Assembly: GCF_004336635.1 (NCBI RefSeq)
Contig: NZ_SJXH01000026.1
Location: 1 to 46,215, forward strand
From: Acinetobacter sp. ANC 4862
GTDB lineage: Bacteria > Pseudomonadota > Gammaproteobacteria > Pseudomonadales > Moraxellaceae
Length of the DNA: 46,215 nt
Direction of reading: 5' to 3'
Numbering within the stretch: the first letter of the stretch is position 1; every line of letters begins with the position of its first letter. Positions 17,295-26,082 of the stretch are shown here, piece after piece. The translations under genes were made by a program, and so were the position numbers. Under the pieces are notes generated by a model. That model was not told the origin of the DNA, did not search any database, and was given only the letters and a program-made list of their open reading frames with translations.

Positions 17295-17308
17295 CAGTCC
17301 TTGGACTG
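17295..17308. promoter_or_regulatory. Palindrome in the metZ leader
   Basis: CAGTCC (17295-17300) and GGACTG (17303-17308) flank TT, a 12-of-14 symmetric element just upstream of the metZ ribosome binding site. It could be an operator or a small mRNA stem. There is no evidence for the regulator. Confidence 0.35.
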
Positions 17309-17361
17309 CCGTTGCTAATAATTGCCAATATTTTGAGCGCCTATGGCATTTCAGGTCAAGG

Positions 17362-17367
17362 TATAAT
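17362..17367 (+). promoter_or_regulatory. Consensus -10 box upstream of the alpha/beta hydrolase
   Basis: A perfect TATAAT lies 36 bases before the ATG at 17404. No good -35 element is found at standard spacing; TTGAGC lies 23 bases upstream. Confidence 0.4.
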
Positions 17368-17403
17368 GCACAAATATCGCCTACACTTCGACCAATCCAC
17401 TCT

Positions 17404-18513
17404 ATGTTAGTACCCGCAGCAATGATTCAAGTTAAAAATAAAATTGCCAAGCACAAAAACAAACTTAAGAACCTGTCGACCCGTTTGTTTAATTCAAAAT
17501 CGCTGGTTTTATCGCAAACTACGCCCTATGAAATCATTGCAGAGTACAAACAAACCCGTGTGCGTTATTACGCCTCACCGGATAAACAATACAAAGAACC
17601 ACTGGTCTTTGTTGCACCGCTTGCAATCAACATGGCCATTTACGATCTTTACCCTTACCGTTCGTTGGTGAAGCATTTTCAGAATAGTGGTTTTGATGTC
17701 TATTTAGTCGAATGGGGTCAATACAACTATAAAGATCGCTTCCTGAATTTCATGTCATTCATTGATGATGCCATTCCCCATTGCATCACCCAAATTCGTC
17801 AGCATTCAAATAGCGATGAAATTTCACTGCATGGCTGGAGTATGGCCGGTGTATTTGTCATGCTGTATTGCGCACTGCATAAACCGAACTACGTTAAGAA
17901 TTTAATTGTATTGGGCAGTCCGGTAGACAGCCATGCTTCAGGTCGTACCGGTAAAATTTTTCAAAAGGTCAATCAGCTGATTGCCAAAAATAAAGCTCTG
18001 AAAAACAAAATCTATTCTGAAACTTTACCTAAATCCCTGATCCATACTCCGGGAGTATTAAATTCATTCGGGTTTAAAATTATAGACCCTATAGGATGGA
18101 TTCAAAGTCAGAAACAGCTCCTGCTTAATCTGGATAACACGCAAACTTTATACGAACATGCCACAATGGGACACTTCCTGAATCGCATGATTGATTATCC
18201 TGGCGGTATCAATCAGGACATGATTTTTAATGTCTGGCTACAAAATCCGCTCAAAAATGGCGTTATCCAATTACAAGATAACAATATCGAATTAAAGAAT
18301 ATTCAGTGCTCTGTATTGGTGGGTGCGGGTCGCAGCGATCAGATCGTCTCTGTAGAAGCGGTTAAACCTTTAATTGAATTGACAAATAGTCAAGATGTCA
18401 CGTTTACTCTTATCCCCGGTGGTCATTTAGGGCTGATGTCGAGCCAATCCAGTGCCAATGAGTTCTGGCCATTTATGACCACCTGGCTAAAACACAGATC
18501 AAGCAAAATATAA
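17404..18513 (+). CDS. PHA-synthase-like alpha/beta hydrolase with serine nucleophile
   Basis: A 369-residue alpha/beta-fold protein that resembles class III poly(3-hydroxyalkanoate) synthase (PhaC) in layout: PLVFVAPLAINMAIYDLYPY, then DVYLVEWGQ, and the nucleophile elbow. PhaC has Gly-x-Cys-x-Gly at the elbow; here it is GWSMAG with Ser146. Asp312 in GAGRSDQIV and His341 in PGGHLGL complete the triad. It is therefore more likely an esterase, thioesterase or lipase-like enzyme, or a divergent synthase. The frame extends upstream to 17173 but overlaps metZ there. ATG 17404 or 17422 fits the TATAAT at 17362, and neither has a ribosome binding site. The dehydrogenase at 18524 follows 10 bases on. 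Confidence 0.8.
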   Translation: MLVPAAMIQVKNKIAKHKNKLKNLSTRLFNSKSLVLSQTTPYEIIAEYKQTRVRYYASPDKQYKEPLVFVAPLAINMAIYDLYPYRSLVKHFQNSGFDVYLVEWGQYNYKDRFLNFMSFIDDAIPHCITQIRQHSNSDEISLHGWSMAGVFVMLYCALHKPNYVKNLIVLGSPVDSHASGRTGKIFQKVNQLIAKNKALKNKIYSETLPKSLIHTPGVLNSFGFKIIDPIGWIQSQKQLLLNLDNTQTLYEHATMGHFLNRMIDYPGGINQDMIFNVWLQNPLKNGVIQLQDNNIELKNIQCSVLVGAGRSDQIVSVEAVKPLIELTNSQDVTFTLIPGGHLGLMSSQSSANEFWPFMTTWLKHRSSKI

Positions 18514-18523
18514 AGGAAACATC

Positions 18524-19396
18524 ATGATTCAGTCAGTTGCATTTATCGGCTTGGGCGCAATGGGTTACCGCATGGCAGCCCATTTGCCTCAACATTTCGA
18601 CACGGTCTATGTATGGAACCGCAATTTCGAAAAAGCCAAACAGCATGCAACTGAATTTGGCACTCAGGCAGTCGAAATGGAACAGGCGGTTCAAGCAGAT
18701 ATCATTTTTTCTTGCCTGCCGACCAGTAAAGAAGTGGAAGACCTCATTGCCACTGTTAAAATTAAATCTGGTGCGGTATGGGTCGATTGCACCAGTGGTG
18801 TTCCTGAATCGGCAAAAAATCTGGCAACGCAACTCAAATTACAAAATGTAGATTTCCTTGATGCTCCGGTCAGTGGTCAAACCATTGGCGCTGAAAATGC
18901 GACATTGACTGTGATGATTGGTGGAGAAACTACAGCTTTTGAAAAAGCCCTGCCCGCAATTCAAGCCTTCGGTAAACTGATTAAACATGTCGGTGGCCCG
19001 GGTTCAGGATTTGCAGTAAAAGCAGTAAACAATATGTTATTGGCTGTAAACCTTTGTTCAGTGGCAGAAGGTTTTACCGCACTCAAAGCACATGGCGTAA
19101 ACCTGAACGAAGCCTTAGATTGTATTAATGCCTCCAGTGGAAAAAGCGGCGTAACCGAAACAATTTTACCGCAGCGCATTTTAAACCGTAGTTTCCCCCT
19201 GACCTTTGCCCTACCATTATTAGCCAAAGATACTGGTATTGCTTTAGACTTGGTTCGTGAAGCTAAACTTTCTGCGCCAGTCATTGCCCTTACCCAAAGT
19301 TTAATTCAAGCTTCCAGTGATTTAGCAGAAAAAGACAGTGACTTTTCTAGCGCTGTAAAAATGTACGAATCATGGAGTAAAATTACACTTGAGTAA
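18524..19396 (+). CDS. NAD(P)-dependent 3-hydroxyisobutyrate dehydrogenase family protein
   Basis: A 290-residue beta-hydroxyacid dehydrogenase. The Rossmann motif is FIGLGAMGYRMAAHL near residue 6, followed by VWNRN. The substrate signature DAPVSGQTIGAENATLTVMI and the catalytic lysine in GGPGSGFAVKAVNNMLLAV are both present. Relatives oxidise 3-hydroxyisobutyrate or reduce tartronate semialdehyde or glyoxylate; the exact substrate is not clear. AAAGGAAAC lies before the ATG. Ten bases separate it from the hydrolase gene, which suggests a shared transcript and perhaps a linked hydroxyacid pathway. Confidence 0.88.
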   Translation: MIQSVAFIGLGAMGYRMAAHLPQHFDTVYVWNRNFEKAKQHATEFGTQAVEMEQAVQADIIFSCLPTSKEVEDLIATVKIKSGAVWVDCTSGVPESAKNLATQLKLQNVDFLDAPVSGQTIGAENATLTVMIGGETTAFEKALPAIQAFGKLIKHVGGPGSGFAVKAVNNMLLAVNLCSVAEGFTALKAHGVNLNEALDCINASSGKSGVTETILPQRILNRSFPLTFALPLLAKDTGIALDLVREAKLSAPVIALTQSLIQASSDLAEKDSDFSSAVKMYESWSKITLE

Positions 19397-19477
19397 TAAC
19401 TCGCCATTGAATAATGATAACGAAACCTCATATTGTGATTATGTGTTATACACAATGTTCTTACAGAGGAAACTCTC

Positions 19478-19747
19478 ATGACTAAGTTTAGTATTGCAAT
19501 TTTTGCTAGTGTTGCAACTTTTATTGGGGCAAGTGCTTTTGCAGCAACGCCAGAGCAAGAATGTCAAAAATTGAAAAATGATCATGATATCATTTACGCC
19601 TCTAAAGGTTTTTGCTTTAAAGACCCTGAAGCTAAGGCGAAGTTTGGCAATGATAATTGCTATACAACTAAACCAAAATTTTCAGAAAAAGAGCAACAAC
19701 GACTTGACGCCATCAAAGATCGTCAGAAAGAATTGAACTGTAAATAA
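19478..19747 (+). CDS. Small periplasmic YARHG-like protein
   Basis: An 89-residue exported protein: a signal peptide ([20 protein letters not shown], ending AFA near residue 22) and about 67 mature residues. The mature part follows the YARHG pattern: [20 protein letters not shown], then [18 protein letters not shown]. Four cysteines (QEC, GFC, DNC and the penultimate residue) could form two disulfides in the periplasm. YARHG domains occur in bacterial extracytoplasmic proteins of unknown role. AGAGGAAAC precedes the ATG. A short dyad TGTGT/ACACA at 19442-19454 lies in the upstream region. It is 32 bases before the HIT gene. Confidence 0.75.
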   Translation: MTKFSIAIFASVATFIGASAFAATPEQECQKLKNDHDIIYASKGFCFKDPEAKAKFGNDNCYTTKPKFSEKEQQRLDAIKDRQKELNCK

Positions 19748-19779
19748 TTACGGTACACAATCACTTTCAAGGATTAGCC

Positions 19780-20193
19780 ATGCTTTACGATGATCAAAAT
19801 ATTTTTGCACGAATTATCCGCAACGAGATTCCTGCAATTAAAGTGTATGAAGATGACCAAGTCCTCGCTTTTATGGACATCATGCCGCAAGCTGAAGGTC
19901 ACACGCTGGTCATCCCTAAAACCCCTGCAATTACATTGCTTGATCTACCACCTGATGCTGCTGCTTATACCATTCAGATTGTACAGAAAATTGCCCAAGC
20001 AATGGAAATAGCACTTGCAGTCAAAGGCATTGTACTGATGCAACTTTCAGGCGCGTCTGCGGGTCAAACTGTTCCACATGTCCATTTTCACCTTATTCCA
20101 AGTTCGGTTCATGAATTAGGTAGACATGCTATAGACATGGGTGACCAAGAGAAAATTAAGGTGCTGGCAGAAAAAATTAAGGCTGCACTTTAA
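19780..20193 (+). CDS. HIT family nucleotide-binding hydrolase
   Basis: A 137-residue histidine-triad protein. The nucleotide site contains [38 protein letters not shown] and the triad [10 protein letters not shown], with the middle catalytic histidine. HIT proteins hydrolyse phosphoramidate or dinucleotide linkages such as aminoacyl-AMP or Ap4A. AAGGATTAGCC precedes the ATG, and a terminator follows. Confidence 0.92.
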   Translation: MLYDDQNIFARIIRNEIPAIKVYEDDQVLAFMDIMPQAEGHTLVIPKTPAITLLDLPPDAAAYTIQIVQKIAQAMEIALAVKGIVLMQLSGASAGQTVPHVHFHLIPSSVHELGRHAIDMGDQEKIKVLAEKIKAAL

Positions 20194-20214
20194 ATTATTT
20201 CTGCATATCCTAAG

Positions 20215-20242
20215 AATGGAGCGTAAGCTCCATTTTTATTTT
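20215..20242 (+). terminator. Terminator after the HIT gene
   Basis: AATGGAGC (20215-20222), GTAA loop, GCTCCATT (20227-20234) and then a T-rich run. Confidence 0.88.
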
Positions 20243-20411
20243 TTGTAAACCTTAATGACAAAAAATCATTAATCATTTGATTTTAAATAATTTTTATAAA
20301 AAAATAATTCAAAATAATTTTTTTACAAAACAAAACATTTAATATTTTTGAAATATTTCCTTAATCTTACTGTCTTATTTGTAATTAATACTTAGCACCA
20401 ATACAGGACCG

Positions 20412-20468
20412 GTAGCAAAATTTAACAAAGCTACTACAACACCCTTGTTAAGACCAAAACAAGTCTTA
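20412..20468 (+). promoter_or_regulatory. Structured 5' leader of the porin gene
   Basis: Two stems can form in the leader: GTAGC (20412-20416) with GCTAC (20430-20434), and TAAGAC (20449-20454) with GTCTTA (20463-20468). The second ends two bases before the GGAG ribosome binding site. Upstream, 20243-20400 is very A/T-rich with no gene seen. Confidence 0.35.
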
Positions 20469-20480
20469 TTGGAGCTACAC

Positions 20481-21533
20481 ATGAAAAAAACGTTATCTGC
20501 ATTAGCAATCGGGGCAACAATTTTAACACCAATTATGGCAGCTGCTGCTGATGTTAAAGTGTATGGTCGTGCACACGTTTCTTTAGATTATCTGGATGAT
20601 GGTCAAGATTATAATGAAGTAGGTCTTTCTTCAAACTCTTCACGCCTAGGCTTTAAAGCTGAACAAAAACTAGAAAATGGCATGACCGTATTTGGTCAAA
20701 TCGAACAGGAAATTAACTTTGCAAGTGGTTCTGCAAATGATGATGTTGAATTTGCAACTCGCGATACTTTTGTTGGTTTAAAAGGTGATTTCGGTCAAGC
20801 GCGTATCGGCCGTTTTGACAGCCCATTCAAAGTAGCACGTGGCCCGGTCAACTTCTTTGGTGATATGATCGGTGATGTTCGTAACGTCACACGTGCTGGC
20901 AACTTGCGTTTTGATGAACGTAATAACAATACCATTGAATATAAATCACCAAAACTTGCTGGTGGTTTCAATGTATTAGGTGCACTTTCTTTACATGAAG
21001 CAAACAGCCCAGATGCACTTAAAGACGACACTAAAGACAAAGATAAAGCATACGACCTTGCTTTAACCTATAAAGAAGGTAAAGTCGATTTTGCTGCTGC
21101 ATATGAGCATTATGAAGAAGAAGCCACTCGTGGCGAACGTGATGGGTTCCGTGTGGCTGCTGCATATAAAATCACTCCTAACTTCAACCTTGGCGGTTTA
21201 TATCAATTCCTTCAGCATGATAACTCTGAAGCAAATCCAGATGCACAAGTATTTGGTGTAGCGGGTGAATATAAATTTGCACCAAAAACATCATTACGTG
21301 GCGAAGTATTCCACCGTGACGTAGATGCAGATGAGTCAAATGCAACATTATTAGCACTAGGTGTAGAACATCGTTTAGATCCTGCTGTACGTGTATATGC
21401 AAACCTTGCAACAGTACTTAATGATGAAAACTCAACTCTAACTCCTTGGGCTCAAGCTCGTTCAAACAACGTAGCTGGAGCCGAAGGTCAAGATGCAACT
21501 GGTCTTTCTCTAGGCTTACGTTACGACTTCTAA
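20481..21533 (+). CDS. Outer-membrane porin, Gram-negative general type
   Basis: A 350-residue trimeric-type beta-barrel porin (Porin_4/OmpC-like). The signal peptide is MKKTLSALAIGATILTPIMA, ending near AAA. The mature chain opens with ADVKVYGRAHVSLDYLDD and shows SRLGFKAEQKLENGMTVFGQ, DTFVGLKGDFGQARIGRFDS and the terminal aromatic LGLRYDF needed for BAM recognition. FDSPFKVARGPVNFFGDM is the loop-3 constriction region. The start at 20481 has GGAG 6 bases before it; the frame opens further upstream at 20445 but the signal peptide begins here. Substrate unknown. It has its own strong terminator. Confidence 0.93.
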   Translation: MKKTLSALAIGATILTPIMAAAADVKVYGRAHVSLDYLDDGQDYNEVGLSSNSSRLGFKAEQKLENGMTVFGQIEQEINFASGSANDDVEFATRDTFVGLKGDFGQARIGRFDSPFKVARGPVNFFGDMIGDVRNVTRAGNLRFDERNNNTIEYKSPKLAGGFNVLGALSLHEANSPDALKDDTKDKDKAYDLALTYKEGKVDFAAAYEHYEEEATRGERDGFRVAAAYKITPNFNLGGLYQFLQHDNSEANPDAQVFGVAGEYKFAPKTSLRGEVFHRDVDADESNATLLALGVEHRLDPAVRVYANLATVLNDENSTLTPWAQARSNNVAGAEGQDATGLSLGLRYDF

Positions 21534-21553
21534 GTCCAAACGGTATCCAAAAC

Positions 21554-21583
21554 AAAAAAGACCACCTACGGGCGGTCTTTTTT
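21554..21583 (+). terminator. Terminator after the porin
   Basis: AAAAAAGACC (21554-21563) pairs with GGTCTTTTTT (21574-21583), with an inner C-G pair and a T-run. Confidence 0.9.
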
Positions 21584-21661
21584 ATTTCTCACAAATAGAA
21601 TATTTAAAACCATATCTGCATTATTTTCCTTTTTAAATTATTAAATCCTAATTAAAAAACA

Positions 21662-21683
21662 GATTAATCTTACTTAATAAATA
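21662..21683. repeat. 22-bp element, copy A
   Basis: A/T-rich element starting GATTAATCT and ending ACTTAATAAATA. It matches 40710-40731 at 21 of 22 positions in the same orientation. Both copies lie in intergenic DNA. Confidence 0.4.
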
Positions 21684-21707
21684 TTATTTCAAATACCAAT
21701 TTTCAAT

Positions 21708-21836
21708 AATATGCAACAATTTTGGTCGGATTTTACATAATACATAACCATTTTAGTCAACTTTAAATATAATACATGACCATTTTAGTTGGGATTTAAA
21801 AAATCTTAATACAAAGTATTTAACTCAACTTTAAAC
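21708..21836. repeat. Array of about four phased A/T-rich imperfect repeats upstream of the cyd operon
   Basis: Units begin at about 21708, 21739, 21771 and 21808. The second and third read AATACATAACCATTTTAGT and AATACATGACCATTTTAGT. The second and fourth share TCAACTTTAAA. The first three units are spaced 31 and 32 bases (about three helical turns), the fourth 37. The array sits 160-290 bases before cydP. The rest of 21584-21993 is very A/T-rich with no gene seen and no FNR-type TTGAT-N4-ATCAA box. Confidence 0.6.
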
Positions 21837-21993
21837 CAATAAAAATTAGTTTATTTTTTAACATCAACCAAGAATAAGTTATTGTTTCTATTGGTTTAAA
21901 TAATATATTTTCACTTTAACTGTTTAATCTATTTATTTTTAGTTACTTTTTGTTTAATAATATCCATTATGTTTTAAAAATAGGCTTATTTGC

Positions 21994-22185
21994 ATGAGCT
22001 TAATACCAAAAGATTTTAACCAACGATTAGTTCGCGAGATAACAATCATATTAATAATTAAGATTGTTATCTTGTTGACGATTAAACATATCTGGTTTGA
22101 TGCCCCTACTATTCCCAAAAATTTTGACAATCAAGTTGCCGAGCACATTGCCGGCAGTCCTTCCCCAATCAAGGAGACACGTTGA
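21994..22185 (+). CDS. cydP: Cytochrome bd oxidase small subunit CydP
   Basis: A 63-residue protein with one transmembrane helix ([20 protein letters not shown], about 17-36) preceded by QRLVRE and followed by DAP, the pattern I recall for the CydP small subunit encoded before cydA in Pseudomonas and Acinetobacter. Its stop codon overlaps the cydA start by one base (TGATG), so the genes are translationally coupled. It probably stabilises or modulates the bd oxidase. Confidence 0.8.
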   Translation: MSLIPKDFNQRLVREITIILIIKIVILLTIKHIWFDAPTIPKNFDNQVAEHIAGSPSPIKETR

Positions 22186-23771
22186 TGATTTCTGAAAGCG
22201 TGGTCGATCTTTCGCGGTTCCAATTTGCAATGACCGCGATGTATCACTTTATTTTTGTACCTCTTACTCTTGGTCTCGCTTTTATTCTTGCCATTATGGA
22301 AACCACCTATGTGATTTCCGGTAAAGAAATTTACAAGGACATGACCAAATTCTGGGGCAAACTCTTCGGTATTAACTTCGCTTTAGGGGTGACCACTGGT
22401 TTAACCATGGAATTCCAGTTTGGTACAAACTGGGCATATTATTCGCACTATGTAGGCGACATTTTTGGCGCTCCACTGGCGATTGAAGGCCTGATGGCAT
22501 TCTTTCTGGAATCGACTTTTATTGGTTTATTCTTCTTCGGCTGGGATCGACTTTCTAAAGTTCAGCATCTAGGCGTAACCTGGCTGGTTGCTCTCGGTTC
22601 CAATATGTCAGCACTGTGGATTCTGGTTGCCAATGGCTGGATGCAAAACCCGGTCGGTTCAGCATTCAACTATGAAACTATGCGTATGGAACTGGTTGAC
22701 TTCGGTGCGTTGATTTTCAACCCTGTAGCTCAGGTGAAATTTGTCCATACCGTTTCTGCTGGTTATGTGACTGGTGCAATCTTTGTATTAGCAATTTCAA
22801 GTTTCTACTTGTTGAAAAAACGCGATATTCCTTTTGCACGTCGTTCTTTCGCCATCGCTGCCATTTTCGGTTTAGCCTCTACTCTTTCCGTGATCCTGCT
22901 AGGTGACGAATCGGGTTATGAGTTAGGTGATGTTCAAAAAACCAAACTTGCTGCGATTGAAGCGGAATGGGAGACTCACCCTGCTCCTGCGCCATTCACA
23001 TTGTTTGGTATTCCGAATCAACAAGAACAACGTACTGACTACGCCATCAAAATTCCATATGTAATGGGTATTATTGCGACACGTTCTTTAGATAAAGAAG
23101 TGACTGGCCTTAAAGACCTCATGGTTCAACATGAAGTCCGTATTCGTAACGGTATGCTTGCTTATGATCAATTGGAAAAACTCCGTGCAGGGGATAAATC
23201 TCCTGAACTGAAAGCTGCATTTGAACAAAATCAAAAAGACTTAGGCTACGGCTTGCTTCTGAAAAAGTATTCTCCAAATGTCGTGGATGCATCTGAAGAA
23301 CATATTAAGTCTGCAGTGAAAGATACTATTCCAAACGTAACAGCACTGTTCTTCTCGTTCCGTGCAATGGTTGCTTCAGGCTTCCTGATGTTACTGTTAT
23401 TCATCCTTGCAACTTATGCCGTGGCAAAACGCAATGCTGAAAACAAACCGTGGTTACTTAGATTTGCCTTATATTCACTACCGCTACCATGGATTGCGGC
23501 ACAAACTGGTTGGTATGTGGCAGAAGGTGGTCGTCAACCGTGGACGATTGGTGAAGTACTTCCTACACACTTGTCGACTTCTACATTAAGTACTGGCGAC
23601 ATCTGGGGTTCAATCATTGCACTGGCTGCATTCTATACCGTGCTGCTTATTATCGAGATGTATTTGATGATCAAATTCACTCGCTTAGGGCCAAGTTCTT
23701 TACATACTGGTAAATACCATTTCGAAAAACTTGAAGCACAAAACAAAGTTCATGGGGAGGCTCAATCATGA
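22185..23771 (+). CDS. cydA: Cytochrome bd ubiquinol oxidase subunit I
   Basis: A 528-residue polytopic membrane subunit that carries heme b558 and the quinol site and shares the heme b595/d site. The heme ligand His21 is in [15 protein letters not shown]. The quinol Q-loop motif [11 protein letters not shown] and the [12 protein letters not shown] signature are present. The length and the extra segment after residue 300 fit the long Q-loop form, as in E. coli. ATG at 22185 has AAGGAG 8 bases before it; a TTG at 22182 is also in frame but less likely. It overlaps cydP by one base and cydB by four (ATGA), so the operon is coupled. Confidence 0.97.
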   Translation: MISESVVDLSRFQFAMTAMYHFIFVPLTLGLAFILAIMETTYVISGKEIYKDMTKFWGKLFGINFALGVTTGLTMEFQFGTNWAYYSHYVGDIFGAPLAIEGLMAFFLESTFIGLFFFGWDRLSKVQHLGVTWLVALGSNMSALWILVANGWMQNPVGSAFNYETMRMELVDFGALIFNPVAQVKFVHTVSAGYVTGAIFVLAISSFYLLKKRDIPFARRSFAIAAIFGLASTLSVILLGDESGYELGDVQKTKLAAIEAEWETHPAPAPFTLFGIPNQQEQRTDYAIKIPYVMGIIATRSLDKEVTGLKDLMVQHEVRIRNGMLAYDQLEKLRAGDKSPELKAAFEQNQKDLGYGLLLKKYSPNVVDASEEHIKSAVKDTIPNVTALFFSFRAMVASGFLMLLLFILATYAVAKRNAENKPWLLRFALYSLPLPWIAAQTGWYVAEGGRQPWTIGEVLPTHLSTSTLSTGDIWGSIIALAAFYTVLLIIEMYLMIKFTRLGPSSLHTGKYHFEKLEAQNKVHGEAQS

Positions 23772-24913
23772 TCGAATATGAACTTCTCAAAATTATCTGG
23801 TGGGTATTGGTTGGCGTATTGCTAATTGGTTTCGCCCTGACCGATGGTTTCGATATGGGCTCGATGGCCATTATGCCATTCGTAGGTAAAAATGATGACG
23901 AACGTCGTGCGGCAATCAATACGATTGCCCCACACTGGGACGGTAACCAGGTTTGGTTTATCACTGCCGGTGGTGCACTGTTTGCTGCATGGCCAATGGT
24001 TTATGCAACCGCCTTCTCAGGCATGTACTGGGCGCTACTTCTGGTCTTGTTTGCCTTGTTCTTGCGACCTGTCGGTTTCGACTACCGCTCCAAGTTAGAA
24101 AACACCAAATGGCGTAATTCTTGGGACTGGGGTTTATCAATTGGTGGTGCAGTTCCCGCACTGGTCTTTGGTGTCGCGTTCGGCAACATGTTCCTGGGTG
24201 TGCCTTTCACTTTAGATGAAACTGTACGTTCAACCTATACAGGTAGCTTCTTTGCCCTGCTTAACCCATTTGCGATCGTCTGCGGTCTGGTCAGCTTATC
24301 GATGCTGTGTGCACATGGTGGTGCATGGCTGATGCTTCGTACTGATGGTGATTTACGTGCACGTTCTGCCAAAGCAACTCAAATCATGGGCATGCTGTTC
24401 TTAGTCTGCTTCTTGGGTGCAGGCGCATGGTTATACTTCGGTGGTATTGAAGGTTATACCTTGGTACAACCATTTGATACCAATGCGGCTGCCAATCCAT
24501 TAGCCAAAGAAGTGCTTACCAATGGCAATCACGGCTGGATGAACAACTACACTACCTATCCAATTACAATGATTGCGCCTATCATGGGTATTCTTGGTGG
24601 CATCATCGTGGTGCTTGCGGCAGGTAAAAACAAGGCTGGTTTCAGCTTCCTAGGCTCAAGTCTTGCTGTCATCGGATCAATCTTGACTGCTGGTTTTGCT
24701 CTGTTCCCATTCTTAATGCCATCAAGCCTTAATCCAGCGATTAGCTTGACAATGTGGGATGCGGTTTCTAGTAAAACTACACTCACTGTCATGACAGTAG
24801 CCGCTTGTATTTTTGTACCGCTAATCTTGTGTTACACCACTTGGTGTTACTACAAAATGTGGGGTGTGATCACCAATAAACACGTTCAGGATAATTCACA
24901 CAGCCTTTACTAA
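23768..24913 (+). CDS. cydB: Cytochrome bd ubiquinol oxidase subunit II
   Basis: The 381-residue partner of CydA with about eight to nine transmembrane helices. Typical segments are [40 protein letters not shown] and [20 protein letters not shown]. It starts at the ATG of an ATGA overlap with cydA, with GGGGAGG just upstream. The oxidase reduces O2 to water with ubiquinol under low oxygen and helps resist nitric oxide and cyanide. Confidence 0.97.
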   Translation: MIEYELLKIIWWVLVGVLLIGFALTDGFDMGSMAIMPFVGKNDDERRAAINTIAPHWDGNQVWFITAGGALFAAWPMVYATAFSGMYWALLLVLFALFLRPVGFDYRSKLENTKWRNSWDWGLSIGGAVPALVFGVAFGNMFLGVPFTLDETVRSTYTGSFFALLNPFAIVCGLVSLSMLCAHGGAWLMLRTDGDLRARSAKATQIMGMLFLVCFLGAGAWLYFGGIEGYTLVQPFDTNAAANPLAKEVLTNGNHGWMNNYTTYPITMIAPIMGILGGIIVVLAAGKNKAGFSFLGSSLAVIGSILTAGFALFPFLMPSSLNPAISLTMWDAVSSKTTLTVMTVAACIFVPLILCYTTWCYYKMWGVITNKHVQDNSHSLY

Positions 24914-24936
24914 GCTTGTGTGCAAGGAGAATAGAT

Positions 24937-25038
24937 ATGTGGTATTTCGCTTGGATTCTTGGAATTTTAATGGCGTGTTTTGCAGGGGTACTCAGCGCCC
25001 TTTACATCGAACATCATCAAGATCTGGATGAGGAATAA
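24937..25038 (+). CDS. cydX: Cytochrome bd oxidase subunit CydX
   Basis: A 33-residue single-helix protein, MWYFAWILGILMACFAGVLS followed by ALYIEHHQDLDEE. The MWYFAWILG start and the Glu after the helix are the CydX hallmark. It stabilises the hemes of the CydAB oxidase. AAGGAG lies 8 bases before the ATG, and it sits 23 bases after cydB and 3 bases before ybgE. Confidence 0.93.
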   Translation: MWYFAWILGILMACFAGVLSALYIEHHQDLDEE

Positions 25039-25041
25039 AAA

Positions 25042-25338
25042 ATGACTGAAGCTGCAATAACAACAGAGACCAAGAAGCCGAACAAGTTTGCAATGGCCAT
25101 TTCATTTTTGTTGGCATTGCCGCTTGCAGCCGTTTTATTGATTCATCCAGCAATGATGCTAGATGCAAATGGTGAATATAGTCACCGTACCATGATGTAT
25201 ATCATGATCGGTATTTCAGGTGGCTTTATTCACGGGGTAGGTTTTATTCCAAAGTTTTGGTTATGGAAATGGTTATTTAGCCCATTTCTGGCATGGCCAC
25301 TGATGCTTTGGGGTTACTACACCTGGCTCTTCACCTAA
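25042..25338 (+). CDS. ybgE: cyd operon protein YbgE
   Basis: A 98-residue protein with three likely transmembrane helices (FAMAISFLLALPLAAVLLIH, MMYIMIGISGGFIHGVGFIP, LFSPFLAWPLMLWGYYTW). The GFIHGVGFIPKFWLW motif and its place after cydX fit the YbgE family of bd-oxidase operons. The role is accessory and poorly defined. The gene ends just before a strong terminator that closes the operon. Confidence 0.88.
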   Translation: MTEAAITTETKKPNKFAMAISFLLALPLAAVLLIHPAMMLDANGEYSHRTMMYIMIGISGGFIHGVGFIPKFWLWKWLFSPFLAWPLMLWGYYTWLFT

Positions 25339-25340
25339 AC

Positions 25341-25369
25341 AAAAAAGCCCTCGATTGAGGGCTTTTTTT
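25341..25369. terminator. Bidirectional terminator closing the cyd operon
   Basis: AAAAAAGCCCTC (25341-25352), GATT loop, GAGGGCTTTTTTT (25357-25369). T-runs on both strands serve the cyd operon and the convergent gene ending at 25371. Confidence 0.93.
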
Positions 25370-25370
25370 A

Positions 25371-26026
25371 TTACTTATTATACATTGCATCAATTCTTGC
25401 TTTTTCTTCAGATGAAATATCCTCTTGCATCAAAAAACAATCACGGTATTTAGCATGCAAAATATGTATCCATTTTTCTTTACCACTATGTCTTAAAAGA
25501 ATTTGTCCAGCCATAGTGTTAATCCATTGGATTGTTTCATTATATCACTATATTGTTTTTCATTTAGACCAAATGTACTTCTTACTAAAGAATGTTTCCC
25601 AGTATGAACAATCGAGTTTAAGTGCTTAAGTGAATAAAATTTAAATTCTTCAAACTGTAGTGCTATAGACCTAATTTCTTCAATATTTTTTAATTTTTCT
25701 ATCATTTCAGAAACCATTGGTATTTTTTCATTTTTAAATAGCTCCGCAATGCTTGTGATTTGAAATTTCAGAATTTGATTATTTGTCGCACTCAAAAGCA
25801 ACCAATATGCACAGACAGTAGACTCAAATTGCACTCTAAACAATGCAAGTGCTGAAGTATACAATTCAGTTTCTAAAAGTGTTTTTACAGCAATTCCATG
25901 TTCTATGGATATTTCGCAACATTGATAAACCAAATCAAGTCTTAACCCGCCATCAACCAACTCTGAACTATCTAATTGTTTGTTTAATTCTTCAATCATC
26001 ATTAATGATTTTTTATACAGATTCAT
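25371..26026 (-). pseudogene. DUF6988-like helical protein, apparently frameshifted
   Basis: The first frame gives 177 residues from 26026 to a stop at 25493, an alpha-helical cytoplasmic protein with SALALFRVQFESTVCAYWLL and LKHLNSIVHTGKHSLVRS. This resembles the DUF6988 (or DUF5677-like) family as I remember it. In another frame the sequence stays open from about 25545 through 25371 and would encode TMAGQILLRHSGKEKW followed by HAKYRDCFLMQEDISSEEKA, ending just at the terminator. Restoring one base near 25513-25518 joins the two into about 218 residues, and the joint then reads SNGLT then MAGQ. A 1-base deletion (or sequencing error) is therefore likely. GAGGGG precedes the ATG. A truncated functional protein cannot be excluded. 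Confidence 0.6.
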
Positions 26027-26035
26027 TTTCCCCTC

Positions 26036-26066
26036 TCACAAAAAAGCGAGATTATCATCTCGCTTT
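26036..26066 (-). terminator. Terminator after rodA
   Basis: AAAGCGAGAT (26043-26052), TATC loop, ATCTCGCTTT (26057-26066). On the minus strand it is followed by a T-run, 17 bases past the rodA stop. Confidence 0.88.
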
Positions 26067-26082
26067 AAAATAGTTATTTTGT

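Noticed and set aside
17173..17403. N-terminal extension of the alpha/beta hydrolase frame
   Set aside because: It would overlap metZ on the other strand, lies upstream of the TATAAT at 17362, and the residues do not look like part of the fold.
21584..21993. Possible CRISPR array in the porin-cydP gap
   Set aside because: The repeats are imperfect, AT-rich and abut each other without unique spacers, and no cas genes are near.
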